Shown: piece by piece, positions 43,288 to 54,393 of the stretch
How positions within the stretch are numbered: position 1 is the first letter of the stretch
Layout: the number at the start of each line of letters is the position of its first letter
Source of the DNA: Aphanomyces cochlioides
Lineage: Eukaryota > Oomycota > Saprolegniomycetes > Saprolegniales > Verrucalvaceae
NCBI GenBank assembly: GCA_019828595.1
Contig: JAHQRK010000009.1
Span: 2,356,001-2,420,000, forward strand
Reading direction: 5' to 3'
Length of the DNA stretch: 64,000 bases
Notes under the pieces: model-generated
Seen by the model: the letters and a program-made list of their open reading frames with translations, nothing else
The model's database searches: none
Told to the model about the DNA's origin: nothing
Program-made: the position numbers and the translations under genes

Positions 43288-45395
43288 CAGGGATGCAATA
43301 CGTTACGGTATTTTCCGTAACATTACGGTAATACGTTACTATAAAGTCAATCGTATTTCATTACGGTTGCGGCTATTGGTAATAGTGTTACTTACAATAA
43401 ATCTTTGCGTATTACAGTATTAACAATACCCACTCCAATCGAGTGGTCATAATGCCTTATGGGCCGCAAACGAGACTTCGACGGTTTGAAGTTCTTCAAG
43501 ATTGATGGGAATCACGCGAAATGCCTACTTTGCGAGTATACGCATACTGGGAAAAATAGACACGTTCATGCAAATGTCTTACGACATCACATGCTTAAGC
43601 AGCACAAAGAAGTCGAGCTCCCTACTCCCAAGAAACCAAAGACGTCGATTGATCAATTTCTTGTGTCAGAACCACCTCCTGACACACGCATTTCATACAC
43701 AACAACAAAGGACAAGGTAGTTCAGAATGTCGTTGACTCGATCGCGAAAGGAGGGCTCCCGCTATGGGCCTTCGAGCGGCCAGGACTCTCAGACATCGTG
43801 GAGCCAATCTGTACGAATGCCGGGCTATCCTTGAACCGTTCAGCAGTACGCACCCTTGTCCTCGAAGCTGCCAAGACCAAACGTGAAGAATTAGCACGCC
43901 TAGTGTCAAATCGACTGATTGCCATCAAATTGGATCTCTGTACTCGATGTCGACGTCACTTCCTTGGTGTCAATATGCAACTCGTACAGATTGAGACAAA
44001 ATCCATCTTTACAGCCACCCTATTTGTGCAAGAACTGACTGGTCCTGCGACTACGAAAGCGATTTATGAAGCAATGGTCAAGTGTATTTCCAAATTTGGT
44101 ATTGATGAAAAACAAGTATACAGCATCACAACAGACAACGAAAGCAACGTTACTGGGCTCTCCAACTTGATGAGCTTAACAGCGATGTCGACGAAGACGA
44201 TCTATGTGAGGATGACGATGATACAGAGGCGAATGATGATATTGAATGGAGCAGGGCGATAGACCAATTGCCCGATCGTGGCAGTGTCTCTGGTGTACGA
44301 TGTGGTATGCATACATTTCAACTTGCCGTCAACAAAGCCTTGAAAACATTGTGGATCCCAGTATTTTGCGCAAGATACGTTCAATCGTCAAAAAATGCCA
44401 CACTGGACTTGTACGCCAACGCTTCGTGGAGAAGGGAGTAAGTTTACCCAAACTCGACATTGTCACAAGATGGGGGTCGACATACGATATGCTTGATTCA
44501 TGTTTGCGCGTAAGGCAGTGTATTGATGAGGTTTTTGCGGCTAATGATGCACTACGTTGTACTCAAGACGATTGGATGCAAGTCGAGTGTATTGTGCTGT
44601 CTCTAGAGCCGGCAAGGAAGTTGACGACATCTCTTCAGTTAAAGGCAATGCTGGCCGGTGACGTTTTGGCTAAGTGGTTTGCGACGAAGAAGCTATTGAG
44701 GGACATGTCGTTGCCTTTATCTCTGCAATTGGCGAAGACTATGGAGATGCGAGAGTCAAAACTGTTCGAAAACAGCGCTTTCATTGCTGCTGTGCTTGTG
44801 GATTTACGCTATCAAATACTTTTAACGAGAGACCAGAGACGCGTTGGTTTGCAACACTTAATGGCTACGTGGAAGCGTTTATGTAGCATTCGCCCTGCAC
44901 AAGGCGTTTCGATTGATACGAGTCTTTCGTCGAGTGCAAGCGGAACCATCTGTGAATGTCACGACCCAATTGCTTTTTTTATTCAAGAAGCTGAAGCAGC
45001 AGAGGCTGCTTTTGACTGTGGTGCGATCGATCACAAGGTTGAAACAGCCATTCTTTGCGGGCGACTGTCGAGGGAAGCAGACATCTTGAAATATTGGTCC
45101 GATTTTCCAGATCATGACATGCGTGATCTTGCGTTAACTGCTATAGCACTTCCAGCAACTCAAGTCAGTGTCGAGAGGACTTTCAGTGGGCTTCGATACA
45201 TCCTTCATGACCAAAGAACGAGGATGGCGTCGGAAGTTCTTGATGCGATCATGCTTTTGAGATGCAACACGTAGAATATCGTATTACCGTAATACATTAC
45301 GATAATTCAATCGTAACGTTCTTCCCTTACCATTCAACAATGCACCTTACGGTTATACTGAAGACCGTTTGGTAACGTAACGTATCACATCTCTG
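43288..45395 (+). mobile_element. hAT transposon with perfect 8-bp target duplication
   Basis: GTCAAGGA lies on both sides (43280-43287 and 45396-45403). Ends are CAGGGATGCAATACGTTACG and, reversed, CAGAGATGTGATACGTTACG, typical hAT termini. Near each end CGTTAC/GTAACG motifs repeat. It inserted at the codons for VLD in the IS630-like transposase. Confidence 0.93.
43459..45274 (+). pseudogene. hAT transposase, two frame breaks
   Basis: Starts MGRKRDFDGLKFFKI with a BED-type finger (CLLCEYTHTG..LRHHMLKQH). LIAIKLDLCTR and YSITTDNESNV hold the first two acidic residues. A shift near 44165 moves into DELNSDVDEDDL..GMHTFQLAVNKALKTL. A second, near 44345, moves into DIVTRWGSTYDMLDS and the C-terminal hATC dimerisation region (ADILKYWSDFPDHDMRDLAL, LPATQVSVERTFSGLRYILH). 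All domains are present in order, so it decayed recently. About 600 residues if the frames were continuous. Confidence 0.85.
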
Positions 45396-45403
45396 GTCAA
45401 GGA

Positions 45404-46150
45404 CGACAACGACTGTCTTGCCTTGGAAATTTGATTACCAAGTTGAGCTGGCTTTGACAGCTTGATAAATTTCTTCAACAAAAGCTGCGTTTTGGTTCAT
45501 TCGAATGCTACCTCTCTCGAGGCGATAGCACACAAGCCCATCGACAGTGGAAACTGCGCATTGCACTTGTAGATTTGGGCCGTGGCTCGCAAGCAGAACA
45601 ACAGTAGCTCGAGTTCCCTTTTTTGAGCGGCCTTGCGAGCGCTTGCAGTACAAATTGAAGTTTGTTTCGTCATAATAGACGATGTAGTCTTGTTTTTGTT
45701 GGTGCTGAATGAGCTGCTGAGCAAAGGCCTGTCGCTTTCCTTTGTTCACTTCATTGTTGCAAGTGATAGGCTCGACACGGGTTTGTTTCAGAGTGAAAAG
45801 CATCCCAAGGATGTGACGACTAATAGTTGATAGTGATAGCTTCACACCACGAAAGTCATCGGCGATAAATTGCTGCATCTGCTGGAGGGTGTAGAGGCAG
45901 TTCTCACCTAGGTAGCGCTCAAAAGCTTCCAGCATTTGTGGTGTAACTTTTGTACGCTCTGAGGCCCAACACGAGGCAAAACTTCTGCACGATTGTTCAA
46001 TACCACACGCCGCGCGGTCGACAAAGAAACACCATTGCGCCAGGCAATCGTCTTCCATTCAGGTTGCCCTGATGGAAGGCCTCTAAAACATGGCGTTTTT
46101 CCTCGGTGGTGGGGCCTTTTTTGCTCGACTTGGCTAGCGCCACAATTGTG
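45404..46150 (-). pseudogene. IS630-like transposase, N-terminal part
   Basis: An HTH in pieces (SSKKGPTTEEKRHVLEAFHQ, AWRNGVSLSTARRVV) is followed by TPQMLEAFERYLGENCLYTL, LSLSTISRHILGMLF and YIVYYDETNFNLYCKRSQGR (first Asp). It reaches GKTVVVVLD at the hAT insertion. A TAG after KASSTW (about 45435) and frame changes near the start show decay beyond the insertion itself. Confidence 0.75.
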
Positions 46151-46202
46151 AAATGAACCATCACTTCACTATTGAGAGGCTCATGGATGCCAACTCAGCT
46201 CG

Positions 46203-46373
46203 AACACAAAAGTTTCGCGCGAAGACAAGGCACCAATCCATGTGGTCCAGTAGAATGAGTTCATTGAACTTAACGGCTTGTGGCAGTTGCCACGGTCGTC
46301 GAATTCAATGAACCCGGTCCACTGGACTGAACGTTCTAGGCGCCTTGTCTTCGCGCGCAACTTTTGTGTTCAC
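46203..46373. repeat. Imperfect palindrome with 31-bp arms
   Basis: GAACACAAAAGTT.CGCGCG and the following aagacaaggc at 46203-46231 are mirrored at 46342-46371 with one mismatch. An inner pair (gttcattgaa / ttcaatgaac) adds to the dyad. It lies between the transposase start and the right end of the IS630-like element. Confidence 0.75.
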
Positions 46374-46534
46374 ATTGGTGGAAAAGGATTTTACATTGAA
46401 GGCAAAATTCTGACTGAGATTGACTCTGAAATCCGATATTTTTTATCTGCTCCACATTGATGGCAAAAAGTGTTCAACTTGATCGGGCAAAGGTGTAGTC
46501 ATTCCTATACAATATCACACGAATCACACCCCCA

Positions 46535-48392
46535 ATGGATCGGACGAACAAAGCATACTTCACGGAGCTGAAACGCTTCATGGACTTTCTCGGTCGCGCA
46601 GCAGAGCTGGATCGTTCACAACCGCCAAATTGGTCGACGTCACACCCGAAGACGTTCAGCGCTACTTCAATTTGAAAGCATTTGGAACAATGACTCCGAC
46701 AGCAACTTTCCTTCACGCTAAAAGGGATGAAGAAGATGCTAAGCATGTACATGCCACGACATATCATACCATGGGACGACATTCGAAGGGAGGGCAATCC
46801 CACTCGCTCGGCCATTGTCAACGATGTCATCAAGACTGTCATGAAATATGAGGTGAGAAAGCAAGGCGTTGAATCAAATGCTTGTAGGCCCATCGAATAC
46901 ACTGAGTTCATGAACGCACTCAAAATTATACGGAGACGCAAAGATTTCTCGAAGTATGAGCGGTATTGACTGGGCAGCATTATCACCTTTCAATGGCATT
47001 TAATTGCTCGAGTTGATGACATGATGAAACTACGCGTGGCAGACTTATCCTTCAACCCAAGTCATCACTTTACTCTTTTATGCCAAATGCGATGGTCGAA
47101 AAATATAACAGAAGAGCGTGAAGCCCCTCATCAAATTCTTTTGTCCTCGATTGACGATCGGTTGTGTCCTCTGCTCAATCTTGCTGTGTATTTGGAGACG
47201 TCTATGTGTACATTGGACTCAACAGCTTTTTTGTATGGCAACGGTGTCGATGGGCACAGAAATGTTCGATCACTTCTTGCTCTGGCTTTGGAACATTGTG
47301 ATTTTCGAAAGCTAATTGCTGGCAATCTTGGCGTACAGTATTCGAAAAGGTGCAGCAACACATTGTGCAAAGTGTGGTGTTGCTAAAGATCATATTGAAC
47401 TGCGTGGTCGATGGAGAGGCCACAAAAGACAAGTTGATACATATCTTGATGTGGAACGTTCATTTCCTGACGCTCAAGTTGCGTCGCGTTTGTGTGGCCC
47501 AAATGGGGCTGGGCGATATGTATTGAATGAGACTACCTGGTGCAGTCCAACGTTTTTTATCAACGAGATAGCTCCAAACTGCGCGCGAATTTTATCCGAC
47601 GATGTGGCGCAACTTCTTGCTCTTCCGCTCATGTATGCCGCTGTGCAAAGTCATAGTAGATTTGACACTGATTTTCCACTGCTACCAACAAGCCTCCAAA
47701 AGAGACTTCTAAATTCAATTCGTTTGGCTGCTAAACTTGACCTGACCAGTGATGTGCCTCAATTGATTGAAGTTACTTCAATCCTGCCAAGTGGATTTGA
47801 TGGCGAACTAAGACTGCTGGATGTAGGTATTGGTTGCTCTGATGTCAACACTGAATCGACAACTACTACGTCTATGATGGCTGCTCTTCTCAATCAGTCG
47901 GCAGAAGTTATCTCTTTGAAATGCCCCATCGAAGAAATACAATCACAAGCTCATGCTGAGCTTGCATCAATCCAAGCTATGATGCGTTCGCAATTTGAGC
48001 GCTTGAGCTCTTCAATCAAGCGCATTGCATTGCAGCCGGTCGTCCGCGCCACAACATCCAACTCCAACAATGACTTACCTCTTGAGCGATCGGGCATGTA
48101 TACGCGCTTGTCGAAGAGGCCCAGAGACCTGTACGAACTATGGAAAGAGTATGAGTTTGGAATCGGCGGCGGCAAACCTGCCAAGTCCTTCAACGAGAAG
48201 GAGCGGGGGGCATCCAAATTCATGTATTCCTTCAGATTGAACTACTGGCGCCTTATAGACGACATGATAAAGCGAGGATACACGAGCGACACAGCAATTG
48301 ACGCGATATACGCAAAGTATGGCAGGTCCAAATCGGCAACGTGTGTCTTGACCCAACTCCGGAAGTGCAAACAAAAGCCAAATGAGTTCTGA
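46535..48392 (+). pseudogene. Crypton A tyrosine recombinase, degenerate
   Basis: Starts MDRTNKAYFTELKRFMDFLG. Frames break near 46670 and 47335, and an in-frame TGA at 46968-46970 replaces the Arg seen in Crypton B (ERYR). The first catalytic Arg region is HLIARVDDMMKLRV. The HxxR box is damaged: YSIRKGAATHCAKCG, with Tyr where B has His. QVDTYLDVERS carries the nucleophilic Tyr. The C-terminal GCR1_C-like domain (RPRDLYELWKEYEFGIGG, RGYTSDTAIDAIYAKYGRSK) is intact. Confidence 0.8.
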
Positions 48393-48467
48393 TCTCTGTA
48401 GCTCAAGATAATTAATATCAACCAATCATGTGAAGTGAGATCCACAGTGTGATTTTGTCAATACGGT

Positions 48468-50676
48468 CATGTTACCTACAAAATCACACCGAAGTTGTAT
48501 TTGTACTGGCTCGACCAATAGTTAAATTCAAAACTGTGATTCTCTGATTACGATTGGCCATAATATGTTGAAACCCTGCATCACGGGATCTCTGAAGATG
48601 ATATCATGCCCTTGGCAGTGATTCACGGTGTGACTTCTCACTGCAATATGTTTTCATTCAAAATCACACTTCTCTCACCCGATATCACAAACAAGCATGC
48701 AGAAAAGCAAGTCATACACGGCAGAGCTCGAGCGCTTTATGAACTTCCTCGGGCGATCTGACGAGCTTCGCCATCCAACGTTCTCCAGTATGAATCTTGT
48801 CAACATCACTCCCGAAAACATACGTCAGTATTTCAATCTGAAAGCTTTTGGTACGGTCAATCCATCACCAGGAAGCTTACCAGTCCATGCCCGCTCTAAC
48901 ACTCTCAAGTCCATGAAAAAGAAACTGAGCACCTTCATGCCACGGCAAATGCAGCCGTGGGATGATATCCGACGAGAGGGAAATCCGACAAGGTCGGTCA
49001 TTGTGAACGACGTTATAAAGTTGGTGATGAAGTGCGAGGTGAGAAAGCAGGGGGTTGAGTCAAAAGCTCGAAAACCGATTGAGTTCAGCGAGTTTCTTAA
49101 TGCTCTCTACGTTGTTCGAACGAAAGATGGCTATAAAACTGTCCAGCGGTATCGTCTGGGATGCATCCTCACACTGCAATGGCATCTCATCGGTCGAGTC
49201 GATGGTATGATGAAGCTAAAGTTCGAGAATTTGTCGTTCAACCCGAGTCAAATGTCCACTATACTATGTCAAATGCGATGGTCCAAGAATATCACCGAAG
49301 AGCGTGAAGCTCCCCATCAATCAATTCTGGCTTCCATGGACGATCGTCTTTGCCCCATTCTCAATTTGGCCATATATATCGAGCTCCTTGATGTCACACG
49401 TGACGACAATGTTTTCCTCTTTGGAAATGGTATTGATGGTGAAAGAAACGTCCGATCATTGCTCAACCTCGCTTTGGAAAGCAGCAATTTCAAAAAGATT
49501 ATTCCTGGTTTGCTTGGCACTCATAGTATAAGAAAAGGTGCGGCAACATACTGTGCAAAATGTGGTGTGAATAAAGATTCAATCGAATTGCGAGGCCTAT
49601 GGCGTGGACAAAAGAAACAAGTTGATACGTATATTGATGTTGAGCGGTCTTATCCTGACGCTCAAGTTGCTGCAAGTCTGACTGGTCCTTCTGGGGCTGC
49701 AAGATTTGCTTGGTTGAGCCTGAGTGGTTCTCCCATGAATTCTTGTCGACACGAATTGCACCGAATGCGCGATTATTGTGTCCAGAGCTTGCTGGGATTC
49801 TAGCCTTGCCACTCCTTTATGCATCCTATCAATGTGTAAGCCCAATGGATAGAGCGTTCCCGCTCTTGCCCGACATTTTGATGACAAGGATCCGTCGAGC
49901 TGTTGCTGAAATACCAAATCTGACTCTAGATGAGTCGTCGCCACAAGTTTTCACGAATATTCCCATTGTTGCAACTGGTTTGGGGGGTGAGCTTCGGCTT
50001 GTTGATGCTGGTGTGGATGTTAGTGCGACTAGCGCAGACGGATCAGCGAGTACCGCAATTATGGCGTCACTGTGTGCCCAAGCGGCAGAGCTTGGGACAC
50101 TCAAGCGGCGATTTGAGGAAGTTCACGCACAATTTCAGAATGATTTCGAGTCTATTCGAAGCACTATGAAGTCGAATTTCCACCGTTTACATACATCTCT
50201 CCAAAGGATTGCGTCTATGCCGAGTGGGCATGGCCACCTGAACAACGACCCATGCCACGACCAAAATCTCCGAACGCGATTGCAAGCCAAGCTGTCGAAA
50301 CGTCCTCTTGATCTGTATGAACTCTGGAAAGAATATGAGTTCGGCCTAGCAGGATCCATACCTGCAAAACAGTTTAGCGAGAAGGAACGTGGTGCCGTCA
50401 AGTTCACCTTTTGCTTCCGAGCCAAGCTCTGGAGGCTCGTGGAGGCCATGTTGAAACGTGGATATACGAGCGACACGGCTATCGATGCTGTCTATGCGAA
50501 GTTTGGTCGGTCCAAGTCAGTTTCAGCTATCCTCACTGAGTTGCGGAGGTTCAAACTCACGGCTGCCGACTTCTGAGCTCTCGTTCATGCGGTCGATGAA
50601 TAAATAATGTAATTTCAACCAATCATTCATGGTAGGATTGTCAGTGTGATACTCTGTCAGTACGGTCATGGTTTAG
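48468..50676 (+). mobile_element. Crypton B, tandem to Crypton A
   Basis: Begins at the shared core CATGTTAC (48468), followed by ctacaaaatcacacc, and ends ..tcagtacggtCATGGTTTA (50668-50676). Left and right ends match those of Crypton A. There are no terminal inverted repeats, as expected for tyrosine-recombinase elements. Confidence 0.65.
48697..50576 (+). pseudogene. Crypton B tyrosine recombinase, one frameshift
   Basis: ATG 48697 to TGA 50574; one base is missing near 49709 compared with Crypton A, otherwise the frame is open. Catalytic set: LIGRVDGMMKL (Arg), LLGTHSIRKGAATYCAKCGV (HxxR), ELRGLWRGQKKQ and QVDTYIDVERSYPD (Tyr). The C-terminal domain KRPLDLYELWKEYEFGLAGS..RGYTSDTAIDAVYAKFGRSK is the GCR1_C-like DNA-binding domain of Cryptons. 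About 626 residues without the break. It would catalyse site-specific integration and excision. An assembly error at the break is possible, in which case this copy is intact. Confidence 0.85.
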
Positions 50677-51125
50677 ATATCCTAGAGGTCCAGGTATTCA
50701 AAGCGAGACGAAAATTTGAGATTTAAAAATAAATCCTACCAATTACTCCGGAGTACTTTGGATGGAGAGCCTTTTCTGTTCTCGAATATAGTTTAATGAG
50801 AGCACACCCACACATTCACAGTTAATACGTTGCTTGGGCAGCGCCTGACGGACTCAAGACGACGACTAAGGAGTGGCATTTGGGATAATATTCTTACCTT
50901 CACCAAATATCTAAAAATAGATTCCGGGATTGACCTTGGAGAAGCTTCATTGGATGACTTCCAAGTTCACAAATGTAGTAAAAAAAGGCGGGACTCTAGT
51001 CAAAACCATACAGCGAACCAAATGTCGCCAGACCTAATATTGGTCTTACCAGAGAACTTAACTGGTTACTCTGAGTGACCAGATAAGTTCTTTTCAAACG
51101 CGAGGACCAGTCACTTCAGAAAAGT
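50677..51125. other. Short spacer with a hairpin
   Basis: A weak open frame (50830-51078) has no recognised motif. An imperfect hairpin (agaacttaactggt / accagataagttct) lies at about 51054-51092. Confidence 0.4.
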
Positions 51126-51379
51126 TGGTGAGCATGAGCCGACGAGTTCGCTCTGCTCCAAACTGGACAAGTAAAGACGTCGAAGTTATGCTTACCCTCG
51201 TTCAAGAAATTCTACCACATGGCCAAACCCAATGGCAAAGGCTTGCTGCGGCGTACAACAAGCACTCACATACGAACCACGGACGAGACTGGGAGTCTGT
51301 CAGGAGGAAGTTCATCAAACTATGCATATATGCTATAGTGTCGAGAAAATGCAGTCAGAATAACGTCCAAAGCTTCTGA
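51126..51379 (+). pseudogene. SANT/Myb-like fragment
   Basis: APNWTSKDVEVMLTLVQEIL, QWQRLAAAYNKHS and RDWESVRRKFIKL resemble the trihelix/SANT domain of multicopy oomycete proteins. The frame then turns into unrelated sequence and stops. Only the N-terminal domain remains. Confidence 0.5.
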
Positions 51380-51724
51380 TAGCAAAGAGACCATCGTAAG
51401 GAACGACTGATGATCGCGTGGTGCATATAAGCGAAACCAAGGGGACATCTCTTGGTCAAGAAGAAGAGAGCGCGAAACCTTATAATTGCGTTCACGCAAG
51501 TAAAGATTGAGCCTAAGGGCCTGGTCGAGGTAGCAAAAAGTCGACATTTTTGCCATTGACTTTATCAGAAATAGATAGATGCATCGACTTTTTCCCCAAG
51601 TAGGTCGTCGACCTACTTTAGAAAAAGTCGATAAAAACATCTTGGATTTGTATACGAAGAATATTCAATCAAGTAGATCCATTCTTCGCAAAAAGTCGAG
51701 GCTATTTACATTTCGACTGGCTAC

Positions 51725-52823
51725 AATGGATTCAAACATGCTCCTGGCGGTGACTACGTGTGTCGTTGCAGCCATCGCTGCGATAGGGAGCGATGGGCGC
51801 TGGCATCCCAGAACCCCTCAAAATGTAGCTACTATCAGAAACAATACTTGGGAAGGTGTGTTGCACTGTGAGGAATGCGTTGGTATATGAACTGCACGAT
51901 AGGCGCTCAGTCATGCCAAGACGACGGTTGGTATCGCGCGAATTTGCGTGTTACTCGCAGGACACTACATTCCATTGCAGAACGTCTGCTCCCTTTAGCT
52001 CTTGAAAAGCGATATCGCATTCCTCATCCAAGAGCCCACGTCGATCACATTTGTCGTGTCGCTATGGCTTTATCATACCTGTCAAATGAAGGCAGCTTTG
52101 GCTGCACGGCTGCCCTATTCGGCGTGTCTAAATCAACAGCAATCACAAATGTGAACGAAGTCCTCGATATGCTACAACAATTATCACCCTACGTCATTCC
52201 TTCCCCACAACTGCTGAAAGTTGGCAAGAAGCGACAGAGAAGTTTGAATCTATTTGCGGCTTTCCCGATGTTGCAGGTGCGATTGACGGGTCTCTCTTTG
52301 AAATTGAACGGCCATACGAATACGAAGGGTGGATATGTCGAAAGGGATGGGCAGCGATTAACATGCAAGCGACCGTCGCCGTGATGGTCGATTTATGGAG
52401 TATTCACTCCGCGCAGGGTCTTGCAGCGACAAGAATTTGTGGACCATGTCGAGTCTTGGGAGTTCAGTCGCTTCTGTCATTCTCCATACAATGCACTTGC
52501 TTGGTGATGCAGGATATACATTGTCCGTCAGGCTTATTACACCATTTGTCATTTACGATGGAATGCCCAGGAGTGAAAAGAGATTTAACAATTTACACTT
52601 ACGAACAAGAAATCCAGTCGAATGCGCCTTCGGGCGGCTGAAGGGGCGCAGGAGAATCCTCAAAAGAACTCTGAACATGAAAACGCCAGCAAGTTGCGCC
52701 AGAACTATCGTGGCTTGCTTGGTTCTGCATAACCTCACATTAGAAGCAAACGATGACTTGGTATTGGAGCGTTTTGTCGATCCTTATCTGCTATCTCAAC
52801 ATTCCTCAATCGATCGAGTGTGA
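51725..52823 (+). pseudogene. Harbinger (HARBI1-like, DDE_4) transposase, frameshifted
   Basis: From MDSNMLLAVTTCVVAAIAAI the frame changes near 51880 and again near 52250 and 52370. Motifs in order: RRTLHSIAERLLPL, HICRVAMALSYLSNEGSFGC, FGVSKSTAITNV, FPDVAGAIDGSLFEIERPYE (first Asp), GRFMEYSLRAGSCSD, LLGDAGYTLSVRLITPF (second Asp) and NPVECAFGRLKGRRRIL (Glu). The triad is complete although the frame is not. It would cut and paste elements with these ends, including the MITE at 16584. Confidence 0.85.
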
Positions 52824-52925
52824 TACAGCGTTTGTGGACCGAATTACAAAGAGAAACTCGATTAGAGACTATCTTACTATCGTCTTTAACATGTAATACA
52901 TCTAATACATTTATCGATGCATTGT

Positions 52926-53702
52926 TTAATCTTGGCTATTACGAAGCCCCTCAAGTGCTCGGAGAATCGCTTGGTTGATCGCGCTCTGTTCCTGAAGGCG
53001 CTTGTCGATTTTGTCAAGAATTGGAGCTAAATCCCCATTCCCATTGTTGTCACATTTTTGCAATTTTGCAACTTCAATCATGGCCTGTGCCATGCTGCCC
53101 ATGCCTTGCACAAGGCATTCACCAAGGGACTTGTTCTTCTCTGGCTTTAAAGCCACAACATTGGTTTCTTTCTTTTGTGATGTTGCTGGGACAAAATTTT
53201 GCTGTGATTCGTCGGATTGATCATTCCCGGTATCATGAAGAAGGTCTTCGTCATGACAAGCAAACGAGTCTGCAAGGGGAGCACGGTGGAGTCCAGATTG
53301 AGACTACAGTGAAAGATTAAACGTAATTCAATGTGTATATCATACTTGCATACATTCGAGAAGACATTCCCAATACTCTGGGTATCTCATTTTGTTCTCT
53401 GCATTTCCTGTCTCCATCTCTGCCGCCACTAGAGACCTGTACTCAGCTTTAAGAGCAGTGAACTTGTTTTTCACTTGCTTTTGAGTAAAGTTGCTATTGA
53501 TGTGGACATTCAGTCGGGCTGTCAACCAAGCCCACCACGCCGTCTTTTGCTTGTTCGTCTGGCACGCATTGAACTTTGATTTTGCCAGACTGCTGTAACG
53601 AATCATTAGGAGACTTTCAATGTTCTCCGTCGACCAGTCGGCTCGTGGACGTGGCGCCGTCTTGATATCTCCTTGGTCTCTCGATGTGGCGTCGTGGCTC
53701 AT
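52926..53702 (-). CDS. MYB/SANT-like DNA-binding protein of Harbinger
   Basis: Exon 1 (53702-53346) and exon 2 (53303-52926) join in phase across a 42-nt intron, giving 244 residues. The N-terminal trihelix reads RADWSTENIESLLMIRYSSL, KTAWWAWLTARLNVHI and KQVKNKFTALKAEYRSLV. The C-terminus is likely coiled-coil (LAPILDKIDKRLQEQSAINQ). In other Harbingers the MYB-like partner binds the element ends and brings the transposase to the nucleus. The frame is intact, unlike the transposase. An in-frame upstream ATG at 53747 would add 15 residues. Confidence 0.75.
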
Positions 53703-53871
53703 TGCAGCAGAAGAAAAATCACTGGCGAAAATCGTTAGTTGATGCATATCTGGATAAGTTATCCGTATTTATAAAAGTAGACGTCGTCGACCACGACAAC
53801 TTGCTCGTCGGCTTTTTTGAGTCAAAAAGTCGATGGGTAAAACGTAGAAGCAGCGCACGTCGACCAGACCC

Positions 53872-54393
53872 AAAGAAAGACTGCAAGCACGGGTTGCTGC
53901 TTCTTACGCTTGTGAGCCAGGTTGAGGCACAGCACTTGCGCCGAGCCATTCATGTTTTGAACTGCCTTTCTTTGGCGTTTGGTTAAACTGTTTTTGGAGG
54001 CGTCAACAGAACTATTTTCAACCAGAAAACGGATGAGATTTTTCTGGTAAAAAACATTAGGGCGAATCAAATTAGAGAATTTGCTTTTCCTATATGAGAC
54101 TCCCTCAAACGAAATCGGACTACTCAACCATGTCCCACGTTTCGAGTTAGAACTACTACGATGCTATATGGTGACTGAGGCATGTTTTAAGCTATTCTGC
54201 AGCCAAGAACTCGCAAATTTGACTGAGATATGGTGCTTCGAAGTTGAGGCACATCCAATTTTAGCTCCATTTTCAGTTTTGAGAAAATTATATATTCAGA
54301 TTCAGCTTTTTGTGCTAAATCGAATGATACACCTATAATTGATTGAATCAAACCGCAACATACAAAAAATGAAATAAAACTTATGATACAGAA
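53872..54393. other. No recognisable gene
   Basis: A minus-strand open frame (54127 leftwards) with KRQRKAVQNMNGSAQVLCLN runs into the Harbinger end and has no known family. Otherwise AT-rich. Confidence 0.35.

Larger units (their letters stand above)
42800..46495 (-). mobile_element. Tc1/mariner-type (IS630-like) element, split by hAT
   Basis: Ends are CACCTTTGCCCGGTCAAGTT and, reversed, CACCTTTGCCCGATCAAGTT, with TA at 42798-42799 and 46496-46497. The terminal inverted repeats extend about 45 bp, through TTGAACACTTTTTGCCAT. Its minus-strand transposase gene is cut in two by the hAT element at 43288-45395. Confidence 0.85.
42609..48475 (+). mobile_element. Crypton A, interrupted by nested transposons
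   Basis: Left core CATGTTAC at 42609-42616 is followed by ..acaaaatcacacc. The right end is ..tcaatacggtCATGTTAC at 48468-48475, where Crypton B starts. The body between 42800 and 46495 is a separate Tc1/mariner-type insertion. The recombinase gene lies after it (46535-48392). Confidence 0.65.
51517..53871. mobile_element. PIF/Harbinger transposon with transposase and MYB-like gene
   Basis: Ends GGGCCTGGTCGAGGT (left) and, reversed, GGGTCTGGTCGACGT (right). Flanking TAA on the left and AAA on the right may be a decayed 3-bp duplication. The element carries the typical Harbinger pair: a DDE_4 transposase (plus) and a MYB/SANT-like DNA-binding protein (minus), convergently arranged. AAAAAGTCGA motifs recur near both ends. 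Confidence 0.88.
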
